From: Pseudomonas sp. PB106
Lineage (GTDB): Bacteria > Pseudomonadota > Gammaproteobacteria > Pseudomonadales > Pseudomonadaceae
Direction of reading: 5' to 3'
Length of the DNA: 49,103 nt
Assembly (NCBI RefSeq): GCF_009764645.1
Contig: NZ_RWIM01000079.1
Location: forward strand, 1 to 49,103
Shown here: positions 1 through 8,200 of the stretch, one piece after another
How positions within the stretch are numbered: position 1 is the stretch's first letter
Layout of the letters: every line of letters begins with the position of its first letter
Translations under genes and position numbers: made by a program
Notes under the pieces: model-generated
Databases searched by the model: none
What the model was told of the DNA's origin: nothing
The model's input: only the letters and a program-made list of their open reading frames with translations

Positions 1-62
1 CTGCGATCTTTTGATCCTGCTTTAGAAACAAGATCAAAAGATCGCAGCCTTCGGCAGCTCCT
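1..62. repeat. Palindromic intergenic repeat; probable terminator of phhC
   Basis: A perfect 16-bp inverted repeat (1-16 with 32-47, arms CTGCGATCTTTTGATC and its complement) encloses a 15-nt loop, followed by CCTTCGGCAGCTCCTAC. It begins 15 bp after the phhC stop on the minus strand, so it is placed to end the phh transcript. The same unit recurs in single-arm form at the other end of the window (about 49050-49083), so this is a dispersed Pseudomonas repeat family, not a dedicated terminator. It may extend beyond position 1. Confidence 0.75.
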
Positions 63-76
63 ACGGGGTTGCGGTA

Positions 77-1270
77 TTACTTGCAGACGCTGGCGATGGC
101 TTCGGCCAGCAGCGCAAGCCGCGTGGCGTCGATGCCGGCAACATTGGCCCGGCCCGAGCTGACCATGTACACGCTGTGATGCTCGCGCAGTTGTTTCACT
201 TGCTCCGGCGACAGGCCGGTGTAAGAGAACATGCCGCGCTGCACACCGATATGCGCAAAACGCTCGCGCAAACCGTGCGGCTCCAGCGCTTCGACCAGGC
301 CGCTGCGCAGTTGCGCAATACGCAAACGCATGGCTTCCACTTCATCGGCCCAGCGCGCTTTCAGCTCCGGGTCGGCGAGGATGGTCGCGACCACTGCCGC
401 GCCGTGATCCGGTGGCGTCGACCACAGGTTGCGGGCGATGTTGGCCAGTTGGCTGCGGATGTCGATGAGCTTGTCGGCAGTTTTCGCGCAGACGATCAGC
501 GCACCGGTGCGGTCGCGGTACAGACCAAAGTTCTTCGAGCAGGAGCTGGTGATCAGCAACTCTGGCACTTCATTCGCGAACAACCGGGTCGACCACGCAT
601 CCTGCTCCAGACCATCGCCAAAGCCCTGGTAGGCAAAGTCGATCAGCGGCAGCAGATTGCGGGCGTGCACCACGTCGAGCACGCGCTGCCAGTCGTCGTG
701 GTTCAAGTCGAAGCCGGTCGGGTTGTGGCAGCACGCGTGCAGCAACACCACATCACCTTTCGGCACTTCGTTGAGCACGGCGAGCATGGCGTCGACGTCG
801 AGGCGGTTGTCGCTGCCGACGTACGGGTAGTGACTGACCTTGACCCCGGCCGCGGCGAAAATGGTTTCGTGGATCGGCCAGGTCGGGTTGCTCAGCCACA
901 CGCCTTTGCCCGGCAGGCATTGGGCGATGAAGTCGGCGGCCAGACGCAGGGCACCGGTGCCGCCTGGCGTCTGGGTGGCGCCGGCACGTTGTTCTGCGAT
1001 CAGTTTCGAGTCAGCGCCGAGCACCAACTCGTTAATGACCTTGCCGAACAATGGGTTGCCGTGGCCACCGATGTAAGTCTTGGTGTCCTGACTTTCGACG
1101 AGGCGCGCTTCGGCGATTTTCACCGCTTCCGGGATCGGCGTCAGGCTTTGGGCGTCCTTGTAGACGCCAACGCCCAGGTCGAATTTGCGCGGGTTGCTGT
1201 CCTGCGCATACGCCTCCATCAAGCCGAGGATCGGGTCGCCGGGGACCCGGCCGATGGCGTCGAAGTGCAT
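77..1270 (-). CDS. phhC: Aromatic amino acid aminotransferase (PhhC/TyrB type)
   Basis: PLP-dependent class I aminotransferase of 397 residues, the usual length of the AspC/TyrB family. The pattern SCSKNFGLYRDR places the Schiff-base lysine at about K246, and the substrate-binding segment HNPTGFD is at 183-189. In the phh operon this enzyme transaminates the tyrosine made by PhhA to 4-hydroxyphenylpyruvate, feeding the homogentisate pathway. It is the last gene of the minus-strand operon. Its ATG shares one base with the phhB stop (TAATG), which indicates translational coupling. The exact substrate range (tyrosine versus aspartate) cannot be read from sequence. The operon position is what favours PhhC over a general aspartate aminotransferase. 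Confidence 0.93.
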   Translation of the reverse strand: MHFDAIGRVPGDPILGLMEAYAQDSNPRKFDLGVGVYKDAQSLTPIPEAVKIAEARLVESQDTKTYIGGHGNPLFGKVINELVLGADSKLIAEQRAGATQTPGGTGALRLAADFIAQCLPGKGVWLSNPTWPIHETIFAAAGVKVSHYPYVGSDNRLDVDAMLAVLNEVPKGDVVLLHACCHNPTGFDLNHDDWQRVLDVVHARNLLPLIDFAYQGFGDGLEQDAWSTRLFANEVPELLITSSCSKNFGLYRDRTGALIVCAKTADKLIDIRSQLANIARNLWSTPPDHGAAVVATILADPELKARWADEVEAMRLRIAQLRSGLVEALEPHGLRERFAHIGVQRGMFSYTGLSPEQVKQLREHHSVYMVSSGRANVAGIDATRLALLAEAIASVCK

Positions 1271-1626
1271 TACTTGCGTCCTTCTGCAGTCTTGGCCACT
1301 TCGTCAGTGCGCGCGGCCATGATGAAGTCGTTGCGGTGCAGGCCTTTGATCGAGTGGCTCCACCAGGTCACGGTGACTTTGCCCCACTCGGTCAGCAGGC
1401 CCGGGTGGTGACCTTCGGCCTCGGAGATTTCGCCGACGGCGTTGGTAAACGCCAGTGCGTGCTTGAAGTTCTTGAACAGGAAAACTTTCTCCAGCTGCAT
1501 GATGCTGTCGCGGACTTCGATGTTCCAGTCAGGGATCTGCTTGATCAGGATCGGCAGTTCTTCGTCGCTGACTTGTGGCGCATCGGCGCGGCAGGCTTCG
1601 CAGTGGGCTTGGTTCAAAGTGGACAT
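1270..1626 (-). CDS. phhB: Pterin-4-alpha-carbinolamine dehydratase
   Basis: A 118-residue protein that dehydrates the 4a-hydroxytetrahydropterin released by PhhA, so that the pterin cofactor can be recycled. The family signature is visible: EGHHPGL (active-site histidines), then [12 protein letters not shown] and GLHRND near the C-terminus. An in-frame ATG 51 bp upstream exists. The start at 1626 was chosen because an AGGAACC ribosome site precedes it closely and it gives the family's usual length. It lies 69 bp after phhA and overlaps phhC by one base, all in one operon. In P. aeruginosa the homologue also supports PhhA expression. That second role is known for the family, not visible here. 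Confidence 0.95.
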
Positions 1627-1695
1627 GGTCGGTTCCTGAATTCGATTCTTGTTGGAAATTACTATCTTTGCGCGCAAGTCGCGAGCGGGTTCTGC

Positions 1696-2487
1696 TCAGG
1701 CCGCTTTCGGCTTTGGCGGAAATTTCGGTGCGTGCAGACCCAGCTGCATGCCTTGGCGAACCATGGCCATGATGTCTTCATGAGCCACGTCGAACAGACG
1801 CTTGAGGTTCGGCAGGACGAAGTACAGCGGTTGCAGAATGTCGATGCGGTACGGTGTGCGCATCGCTTCGAGCGGGTCGAAAGCCTGATGCTCGGGCTCG
1901 TCCGACAGCGAATAAACAGTCTCTTTGGGCGAAGACAGAATGCCGCCGCCGTAGATGCGTTTGCCTTGCGGGGTGTCGACCAGACCGAACTCGATGGTCA
2001 TCCAGTACAGGCGCGCCAGGTACACGCGCTCTTCCTTGGTCGCTTGCAGGCCGAGCTTGCCGTAGGTGTGGGTGAATTCGGCGAACCACGGGTTGGTCAG
2101 CAGCGGGCAGTGGCCAAAGATCTCGTGGAAAATATCCGGCTCTTGCAGGTAGTCCAGCTCTTCCCGGGTGCGGATAAAGGTTGCGACGGGAAACTGCTTG
2201 CTGGCGAGCAATTCAAAAAAGGTCTGGAAGGGAATCAGCGCCGGCACGCGGGCGACCTGCCAACCGGTGGTCTCGCCGAGCACCTTGTTGATCTCGCCGA
2301 GTTGCGGAATGCGGTCGTGGGGCAGACCGAGTTTCTCGATACCGTCCAGATACTCCTGGCAGGCACGCCCTTCGATCACTTTCAACTGGCGAGTGATCAG
2401 CGTGTTCCACACCGCGTGTTCTTCGGCGGGGTAGTCGATAAAACCTTGCGCATCGGGCTCGCGGGCCACGTATTGCGTCTGCTTCAT
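1696..2487 (-). CDS. phhA: Phenylalanine 4-monooxygenase
   Basis: A 263-residue bacterial phenylalanine hydroxylase that converts L-phenylalanine to L-tyrosine with tetrahydropterin, Fe(II) and O2. The iron triad is visible as H121 and H126 in HEIFGH and E166 in WMTIEFGLV. It is the single-domain bacterial form without the regulatory ACT domain of the animal enzyme. It is the first gene of the minus-strand phhA-phhB-phhC operon, with the divergent activator gene phhR upstream. A TyrR-type palindrome lies 122 bp upstream of the start, consistent with PhhR-dependent induction by aromatic amino acids. Assignment is secure. Confidence 0.97.
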   Translation of the reverse strand: MKQTQYVAREPDAQGFIDYPAEEHAVWNTLITRQLKVIEGRACQEYLDGIEKLGLPHDRIPQLGEINKVLGETTGWQVARVPALIPFQTFFELLASKQFPVATFIRTREELDYLQEPDIFHEIFGHCPLLTNPWFAEFTHTYGKLGLQATKEERVYLARLYWMTIEFGLVDTPQGKRIYGGGILSSPKETVYSLSDEPEHQAFDPLEAMRTPYRIDILQPLYFVLPNLKRLFDVAHEDIMAMVRQGMQLGLHAPKFPPKPKAA

Positions 2488-2608
2488 ACTGCTCTCCTGC
2501 TAGGGGAATTCGTTCTTGTTATGTCCAGCGATGAACTCAGAATCACCCGAGACTGTGGTGGTGTGCAGGGGTGTGAAGGAGGTGTGCGTAGGAATTTTCT
2601 GGGGATTT

Positions 2609-2626
2609 CGTAAAGTAATCGTTACG
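2609..2626. promoter_or_regulatory. Candidate PhhR (TyrR-type) binding box
   Basis: The 18-nt sequence CGTAAA-N6-GTTACG is an imperfect palindrome matching the TyrR box TGTAAA-N6-TTTACA at 9 of 12 positions. It lies in the 391-bp phhA-phhR intergenic region, nearer phhA, where a TyrR-family activator would be expected to act. PhhR recognising TyrR-like boxes is known for the family. This particular site is inferred. The rest of that region holds a REPIN and no gene that could be recognised. Confidence 0.6.
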
Positions 2627-2749
2627 CTTTCGGCGGTATCTCGCATTTGCGGTCATTGGCGGGATTGAAAAGGTTGACTACTGTCACATAATCTTGACAA
2701 CTATCTGCGCGCCTCGACAGAAAGTCGCGTCCGCGTGCACCGCAATCCC

Positions 2750-2839
2750 TGTGGGAGCGAGCTTGCTCGCGAAAGCGTCGGCCACACTCAATGTTCATGT
2801 GTCAGACAAACCGCCTTCGCGAGCAAGCTCGCTCCCACA
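2750..2839. repeat. REPIN: inverted pair of REP sequences
   Basis: A 28-nt REP unit beginning TGTGGGAGCGAGCTTGCTCG (2750-2777) is followed by its exact reverse complement at 2812-2839. The 34-nt spacer itself carries short complementary ACAC/GTGT segments. This is the typical P. fluorescens REPIN arrangement, mobilised in trans by a RAYT transposase that is not in this window. It ends 39 bp upstream of the phhR start, so it lies in the leader or promoter region of phhR and could affect its mRNA structure. Confidence 0.85.
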
Positions 2840-2878
2840 TTGGATGTGTTCAATTTCCAATTTGCCGGACCCTTTTTT

Positions 2879-4444
2879 ATGCGCATCAAAGTCCACTGCC
2901 AAAACCGCATCGGCATCCTGCGCGACATTCTCAATCTGCTTGTGGAATACGGGATCAACGTCGCGCGCGGCGAAGTCGGTGGCGAGCATGGCAATGCGAT
3001 CTACCTGCACTGCCCGAACCTGATCAACATTCAGTTCCAGGCGCTGCGGCCGAAGTTCGAGGCGATTGCCGGGGTCTTCGGCGTCAAGCGGGTAGGGCTG
3101 ATGCCGAGCGAGCGTCGGCACATGGAATTGAACGCCTTGCTCGGTGCACTGGAGTTTCCGGTGTTGTCGATCGACATGGGCGGCTCGATTGTCGCGGCCA
3201 ACCGCGCGGCGGCGCAGCTGCTCGGCGTGCGGGTCGACGAGGTGCCGGGGATTCCGTTGTCGCGCTACGCCGAAGATTTCGACTTGCCGGAACTGGTGCG
3301 CGCCAACAAGTCGCGGATCAACGGCATGCGCGTCAAGGTCAAGGGTGACGTCTTTCTTGCCGACATCGCGCCGCTGCAATCGGAGCACGATGACAGCGAA
3401 GCCATGGCCGGCGCCGTGCTGACATTGCATCGCGCCGACCGCGTCGGCGAGCGCATCTACAACGTGCGCAAGCAGGAGTTGCGCGGCTTCGACAGCATTT
3501 TCCAGAGTTCGAAAGTCATGGCTGCCGTGGTGCGCGAAGCGCGGCGGATGGCACCACTCGACGCACCGCTATTGATAGAAGGCGAAACCGGCACCGGCAA
3601 GGAATTGCTGGCGCGCGCCTGTCACCTCGCCAGTCCGCGCGGCCAATCGCCGTTGATGGCGCTCAATTGCGCAGGGCTGCCGGAATCGATGGCTGAAACT
3701 GAGCTGTTCGGCTACGGCCCCGGCGCGTTTGAAGGTGCGCGCGCCGAAGGCAAGCTCGGGCTGCTGGAGCTGACCGCCGGTGGCACGTTGTTCCTTGATG
3801 GCGTCGGTGAAATGAGCCCGCGCTTGCAGGTGAAACTGTTGCGCTTTCTGCAGGACGGTTGCTTCCGTCGGGTCGGCAGTGATGAAGAGGTTTATCTGGA
3901 CGTGCGGGTGATCTGCGCGACCCAGGTGGATCTGTCCGAGCTGTGCGCGCGCGGTGAGTTTCGTCAGGATTTGTATCACCGCTTGAACGTGCTGTCCCTG
4001 CACATTCCGCCACTGCGCGAATGCCTCGACGGTTTGACGCCGCTGGTTGAGCACTTCCTCGATCAGGCCAGTCGGCAGATCGGTTGTTCGCTGCCAAAAC
4101 TGGCGCCGGCGGCGATGGAGCGGCTCAGTCATTACCACTGGCCGGGCAACGTGCGGCAACTGGAGAACGTGCTGTTCCAGGCCGTGTCGCTGTGTGATGG
4201 CGGCACGGTGAAGGCCGAACATATTCGCCTGCCGGATTACGGCGTGCGTCAGCCGCTTGGCGATTTTTCTCTGGAAGGTGGGCTGGACGAGATCGTCGGG
4301 CGCTTTGAGAAGGCGGTGCTGGAGCGCTTGTATTCCGAACACCCGAGCAGTCGGCAGTTGGGCAAGCGGTTGGGGGTTTCGCACACCACCATTGCCAACA
4401 AACTGCGTGAATATGAAGTCGGCAAAGACCCGGGCAGCACGTGA
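2879..4444 (+). CDS. phhR: Aromatic amino acid-responsive regulator PhhR (TyrR family)
   Basis: A 521-residue regulator. It has an N-terminal ACT domain (about 1-75) that senses aromatic amino acids, a PAS domain (about 85-185), an AAA+ domain with Walker A GETGTGKE at 235-242, and a Fis-type helix-turn-helix at the C-terminus (RQLGKRLGVSHTTIANKL). The loop that contacts sigma54 in true enhancer-binding proteins (GAFTGA) reads GAFEGA at 282-287. This agrees with the TyrR branch, which works with sigma70. The ATG at 2879 was chosen because MRIKV is the family N-terminus. An open frame continues upstream through the REPIN but looks non-coding. It is divergent from phhA, which it is expected to activate. 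Confidence 0.93.
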   Translation: MRIKVHCQNRIGILRDILNLLVEYGINVARGEVGGEHGNAIYLHCPNLINIQFQALRPKFEAIAGVFGVKRVGLMPSERRHMELNALLGALEFPVLSIDMGGSIVAANRAAAQLLGVRVDEVPGIPLSRYAEDFDLPELVRANKSRINGMRVKVKGDVFLADIAPLQSEHDDSEAMAGAVLTLHRADRVGERIYNVRKQELRGFDSIFQSSKVMAAVVREARRMAPLDAPLLIEGETGTGKELLARACHLASPRGQSPLMALNCAGLPESMAETELFGYGPGAFEGARAEGKLGLLELTAGGTLFLDGVGEMSPRLQVKLLRFLQDGCFRRVGSDEEVYLDVRVICATQVDLSELCARGEFRQDLYHRLNVLSLHIPPLRECLDGLTPLVEHFLDQASRQIGCSLPKLAPAAMERLSHYHWPGNVRQLENVLFQAVSLCDGGTVKAEHIRLPDYGVRQPLGDFSLEGGLDEIVGRFEKAVLERLYSEHPSSRQLGKRLGVSHTTIANKLREYEVGKDPGST

Positions 4445-4548
4445 TCGTTCCCACGCTCTGCGTGGGAATGCAGCCCGGGACGCTCCGCGTCCCAGAGCGG
4501 ACGCAGAGCGTCCATTGAGGCATTCCCACGCGGAGCGTGGGAACGATC
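4443..4548. repeat. Palindromic repeat element abutting phhR
   Basis: Two 29-nt arms (4443-4471 and 4520-4548, complementary except for one base) start with GATCGTTCCCACGCTCTGCG and end with its complement. The interior holds further inverted pieces of the motif GGACGC/GCGTCC. The element starts within the phhR stop codon (TGA at 4442-4444), so the transcript would fold immediately after translation ends. This is a second family of dispersed Pseudomonas extragenic palindromes, distinct from the REPIN at 2750. It may serve as the phhR terminator. Confidence 0.8.
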
Positions 4549-4681
4549 ATTACGATCATTCGCCGGGATTGCCGCCAAGCGGCATAACACCGCCGGTTTT
4601 TCGACTTCGATACATTTCCAATTCCCCCGCAACATCCCCCAAGTCCTTTGTTTACCGGGCCCCGCGCCGCCAGAAAAAAGT

Positions 4682-4697
4682 TGGTCTGCAAATTGCT
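4682..4697 (+). promoter_or_regulatory. Sigma54 promoter of the flgF operon
   Basis: TGGTCT-GCAAA-TTGCT keeps the essential GG-N10-GC of RpoN promoters (GG at 4683-4684, GC at 4695-4696), with a consensus TTGCT -12 element. It lies 57 bp upstream of the flgF start, in the 309-bp gap after phhR that otherwise holds only the palindromic repeat. In P. aeruginosa the flgFGHIJKL operon belongs to the sigma54/FleR-dependent tier. Confidence 0.7.
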
Positions 4698-4753
4698 TAT
4701 GGCTCAGCAGTACAGCGGTGGGCGGCAAACGTCCGGCATGCAGAGGAAAGAGT

Positions 4754-5494
4754 GTGGACAAGTACCTTTATGTGGCAATGACCGGCGCCAGCCAGAACGC
4801 ACTGGCGCAAAAGGCGCATGCCAACAACCTGGCGAACATCTCCACCAACGGTTTTCAGCGCGACCTGGAGCAGGCGCGTTCGATGCCGGTGTTCGGTGAC
4901 GTGTTTCCGGCGCGTGCGTTTGCCATGAGCGAACGGCCTGCCACCGACTTCACCCCAGGCTCGCTGGTGCAGACCGGTCGTGACCTCGACGTCGCCGTGA
5001 CCGGCAACGGCTATATCGCCGTGCAGAACCCTAGCGGCGGTGAAAGCTACGTGCGCACCGGCAGCCTCAATGTCGACGCCCTCGGCGTGCTGCGTGCCGG
5101 CAACGGCATGGCCGTGATGGGCAATGGCGGGCCGATTGCCGTGCCGCCAGAGCAACAGGTCGAAGTCGGCGAAGACGGCACCATCAGTATTCGTGCGATG
5201 GGCGAAGGCCCGCGCGTCATGGCGGAAGTCGACCGGATCAAACTGGTCAACCCGGACATCAAGAACATGAACAAGGGCCTCGACGGCTCGATCTACACCA
5301 AGGACGGCCAGCCTGCGCAGGCCGACGCCAACGTCAAACTGGTGTCGGGTTTCCTTGAGTCGAGCAACGTCAATGCCGTGGAAGAAATGACGTCGGTGCT
5401 GGCCCTGGCCAAGCAGTTCGAATTGCACGTCAAGATGATGAACACCGCCAAAGACGACGACCAGGCCATGGCTCGGGTCTTGCAGATCAGCTAA
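4754..5494 (+). CDS. flgF: Flagellar proximal rod protein FlgF
   Basis: A 246-residue rod subunit that polymerises between the MS ring and the distal rod after export. The N-terminus DKYLYVAMTGASQNA and the NNLANISTNGF motif are those of rod/hook-family proteins. The C-terminus (VEEMTSVLALAKQFELHVKMM) is the paired coiled-coil end. The GTG at 4754 was chosen because AGAGGAAAG precedes it at good spacing and it fits the family N-terminus, although the frame stays open upstream. First gene of flgFGHIJKL, 45 bp before flgG and just after a sigma54 promoter. Confidence 0.96.
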   Translation: MDKYLYVAMTGASQNALAQKAHANNLANISTNGFQRDLEQARSMPVFGDVFPARAFAMSERPATDFTPGSLVQTGRDLDVAVTGNGYIAVQNPSGGESYVRTGSLNVDALGVLRAGNGMAVMGNGGPIAVPPEQQVEVGEDGTISIRAMGEGPRVMAEVDRIKLVNPDIKNMNKGLDGSIYTKDGQPAQADANVKLVSGFLESSNVNAVEEMTSVLALAKQFELHVKMMNTAKDDDQAMARVLQIS

Positions 5495-5539
5495 TTATCA
5501 GAACGTCGCGCCGTAAAACAGGCGCACGAGGAGAATCGA

Positions 5540-6325
5540 ATGCTTCCGGCTCTATGGGTTGCCAAAACCGGTCTGTCCGCCCAGGACACCAACCTGACCA
5601 CCATTTCCAACAACCTGGCGAACGTATCGACCACGGGTTTCAAACGTGACCGCGCCGAGTTCCAGGACCTGCTGTATCAGATCAAGCGTCAGCCTGGCGC
5701 CCAGTCGACTCAGGACAGCGAACTGCCGTCGGGTCTGCAACTGGGTACCGGTGTGCGCATCGTCGGCACGCAGAAAAACTTCACCGCCGGCAGCCTGCAA
5801 ACCACCGAGCAGCCGCTGGACATGGCCATCGACGGTCGCGGTTTCTTCCAGATCCTGCAGCCGGACGGCACCACGTCTTACACCCGTGACGGTACCTTCC
5901 ACCTCGACTCCAATGGCCAGATCGTCAACGCCAGCGGTTTCGCGCTGGAGCCGGCCATCGTTATCCCGAACAACGCGCAGAGCTTCACCGTCGGCACCGA
6001 TGGCACCGTGTCCATCACCGTGCCGGGCAACCCTGCCGCGCAGGTGATCGGTAACCTGCAAACCGCCGACTTCATCAACCCGGCCGGTCTGCAAGCGGTG
6101 GGCAACAACCTGTTCCTGGAAACCGCTGCTTCCGGCGCGCCGCAAATCGGCACCCCGGGCCTGAACGGTTTCGGCACCACGCTGCAGAACACCCTGGAAG
6201 GTTCCAACGTCAGCACCGTTGAAGAGATGGTCAACATGATCACCACTCAGCGCGCTTATGAGATGAACTCCAAGGTGATCTCCACCGCCGACCAGATGCT
6301 CTCGTTCGTAACGCAGAATCTGTAA
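5540..6325 (+). CDS. flgG: Flagellar distal rod protein FlgG
   Basis: A 261-residue distal rod subunit, the family's standard length. The N-terminal helix region MLPALWVAKTGLSAQDTNL is followed by ISNNLANVSTTGFKRDRAEF, with the ANxxTxGF signature of axial proteins. The C-terminal segment (VEEMVNMITTQRAYEMNSK) is highly conserved in FlgG. It assembles outside the inner membrane on top of FlgF, within the FlgI/FlgH bushing. A GAGGAGAAT ribosome site precedes the ATG. 52 bp separate it from flgH. Confidence 0.98.
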   Translation: MLPALWVAKTGLSAQDTNLTTISNNLANVSTTGFKRDRAEFQDLLYQIKRQPGAQSTQDSELPSGLQLGTGVRIVGTQKNFTAGSLQTTEQPLDMAIDGRGFFQILQPDGTTSYTRDGTFHLDSNGQIVNASGFALEPAIVIPNNAQSFTVGTDGTVSITVPGNPAAQVIGNLQTADFINPAGLQAVGNNLFLETAASGAPQIGTPGLNGFGTTLQNTLEGSNVSTVEEMVNMITTQRAYEMNSKVISTADQMLSFVTQNL

Positions 6326-6377
6326 TCAAGTCTATGTGGCAGCCATGAGGCTGCCTGCAACACCGTGAGGTAGGGTC

Positions 6378-7073
6378 ATGAAACGCTTTGTATCTGTTCT
6401 GGCATTGGGTGGGGTCGTCTCGCTCGCGGGCTGCGTCGCACCGACGCCCAAGCCTAATGACCCTTACTACGCTCCGGTGTTGCCGCGCACGCCGTTGCCG
6501 TCGGCGGCCAATAACGGCTCGATCTATCAGGCCGGTTTCGAACAGAACCTGTACAGCGACCGCAAGGCGTTCCGGGTCGGTGACATCATCACCATCACCC
6601 TGAACGAGCGCACCCAGGCAAGCAAGAACGCCAACTCGCAAATGGACAAGAACAGCGATAACAAGATCGGCCTGACGTCGTTATTCGGTTCCAGTCTGAC
6701 GACGAACAACCCGATCGGCAGCAATGACCTGAGCCTGAACGCCGGCTACAGCGCCGACCGTTCGACCAAGGGCGACGCCAAGTCGGGGCAGAGCAACAGC
6801 CTGACCGGTTCGATCACCGTGACCGTCGCTGACGTGCTGCCCAACGGCATCATCGCCGTGCGCGGCGAGAAGTGGCTAACGCTGAACACCGGTGACGAAC
6901 TGGTTCGCATCGCCGGCCTGGTGCGCGCCGATGACATCGCCACGGACAACACCGTGTCGTCGACCCGGGTCGCCGATGCACGCATCACCTACTCGGGTAC
7001 CGGCGCGTTTGCCGATACGAGTCAGCCAGGCTGGTTCGACCGTTTCTTCCTCAGCCCGCTGTTCCCTTTCTAG
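6378..7073 (+). CDS. flgH: Flagellar L-ring lipoprotein FlgH
   Basis: A 231-residue outer-membrane lipoprotein that forms the L ring around the distal rod. A type II signal peptide is clear: MKRF, a hydrophobic stretch, and the lipobox LAGC with the lipidated cysteine at residue 19. The segment [21 protein letters not shown] and the C-terminal [19 protein letters not shown] are typical of FlgH. The stop is followed almost at once by flgI, with which it forms the L/P bushing. Confidence 0.97.
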   Translation: MKRFVSVLALGGVVSLAGCVAPTPKPNDPYYAPVLPRTPLPSAANNGSIYQAGFEQNLYSDRKAFRVGDIITITLNERTQASKNANSQMDKNSDNKIGLTSLFGSSLTTNNPIGSNDLSLNAGYSADRSTKGDAKSGQSNSLTGSITVTVADVLPNGIIAVRGEKWLTLNTGDELVRIAGLVRADDIATDNTVSSTRVADARITYSGTGAFADTSQPGWFDRFFLSPLFPF

Positions 7074-7082
7074 GTGGCTACG

Positions 7083-8189
7083 TTGAACTTCAAGAGCCTC
7101 ATGCTCGCTGCGGCGATGATGTCCGCAGCTTTTGGTGCCCACGCCGAGCGGCTGAAAGACATCGCCAGCATCTCCGGCGTGCGTTCCAACCAGTTGATCG
7201 GTTACGGCCTGGTGGTCGGGCTTAATGGCACCGGTGACCAGACGACGCAAACCCCGTTCACCCTGCAGACCTTCAACAACATGCTGTCGCAGTTCGGCAT
7301 CAAAGTGCCGCCGGGCTCGGGCAACGTGCAGCTGAAGAACGTCGCAGCGGTGTCGATCAGTGCCGACTTGCCGGCGTTTGCCAAACCGGGTCAGCAGGTC
7401 GATATCACTGTTTCCTCGATCGGTAACTCCAAGAGCCTGCGCGGCGGCACACTGTTGCTGACCCCGCTCAAGGGTATCGACGGCAACGTCTACGCCATCG
7501 CTCAGGGCAACCTGGTGGTCGGCGGTTTTGACGCCGAAGGTCGCGACGGTTCGAAGATCACCGTCAACGTTCCGTCGGCCGGTCGCATCCCCGGCGGTGC
7601 GTCGGTGGAGCGTTCGGTGCCGAGCGGTTTCAACCAGGGCAACAGCCTGACGCTGAACCTGAATCGCTCCGACTTCACCACGGCCAAGCGCATCGTCGAC
7701 AAGATCAACGACATGCTCGGCCCTGGCGTCGCCCAAGCCATCGACGGCGGCTCGATCCGTGTCACCGCGCCGCTCGATCCGAGCCAGCGCGTTGACTACT
7801 TGTCGATCCTCGAAAACCTCGAAGTTGATCCGGGTCAGGCGGTGGCGAAAGTCATCATCAACTCGCGAACCGGCACTATCGTCATCGGCCAGAACGTCAA
7901 GGTTTCGCCGGCCGCCGTGACCCACGGCAGCCTGACCGTGACCATCACCGAAGACCCGATTGTCAGCCAGCCAGGCCCGTTGTCCAACGGCCAGACCGCT
8001 GTGGTGCCTCGCTCGCGCGTCAATGCCGAGCAGGAAGCCAAACCGATGTTCAAGTTCGGCCCGGGCACCACCCTCGACGAGATCGTGCGTGCGGTGAACC
8101 AGGTCGGCGCGGCGCCAGGTGACTTGATGGCGATCCTCGAAGCACTGAAGCAGGCCGGCGCGTTGCAAGCCGACCTGATCGTGATCTGA
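7083..8189 (+). CDS. flgI: Flagellar P-ring protein FlgI
   Basis: Periplasmic P-ring subunit of 368 residues, with a Sec signal peptide ending in AHA before [19 protein letters not shown], the family's mature start. Two starts are possible: GTG at 7074, directly after the flgH stop with no ribosome site, and TTG at 7083, preceded by AGGTGG at 7072-7077 at proper spacing. TTG was preferred for this reason. GTG would add three residues. The [10 protein letters not shown] and [15 protein letters not shown] C-terminal segments are conserved. It assembles around the rod with the disulphide and peptidoglycan-layer chaperoning typical of the family. Confidence 0.95.
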   Translation: MNFKSLMLAAAMMSAAFGAHAERLKDIASISGVRSNQLIGYGLVVGLNGTGDQTTQTPFTLQTFNNMLSQFGIKVPPGSGNVQLKNVAAVSISADLPAFAKPGQQVDITVSSIGNSKSLRGGTLLLTPLKGIDGNVYAIAQGNLVVGGFDAEGRDGSKITVNVPSAGRIPGGASVERSVPSGFNQGNSLTLNLNRSDFTTAKRIVDKINDMLGPGVAQAIDGGSIRVTAPLDPSQRVDYLSILENLEVDPGQAVAKVIINSRTGTIVIGQNVKVSPAAVTHGSLTVTITEDPIVSQPGPLSNGQTAVVPRSRVNAEQEAKPMFKFGPGTTLDEIVRAVNQVGAAPGDLMAILEALKQAGALQADLIVI

Positions 8190-8200
8190 GGACGGCAGAC

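Noticed and set aside
1051..2613. 520-codon open frame on the plus strand across phhB and phhA
   Set aside because: The minus-strand genes phhA and phhB are unmistakable, and the plus-strand translation has no family features.
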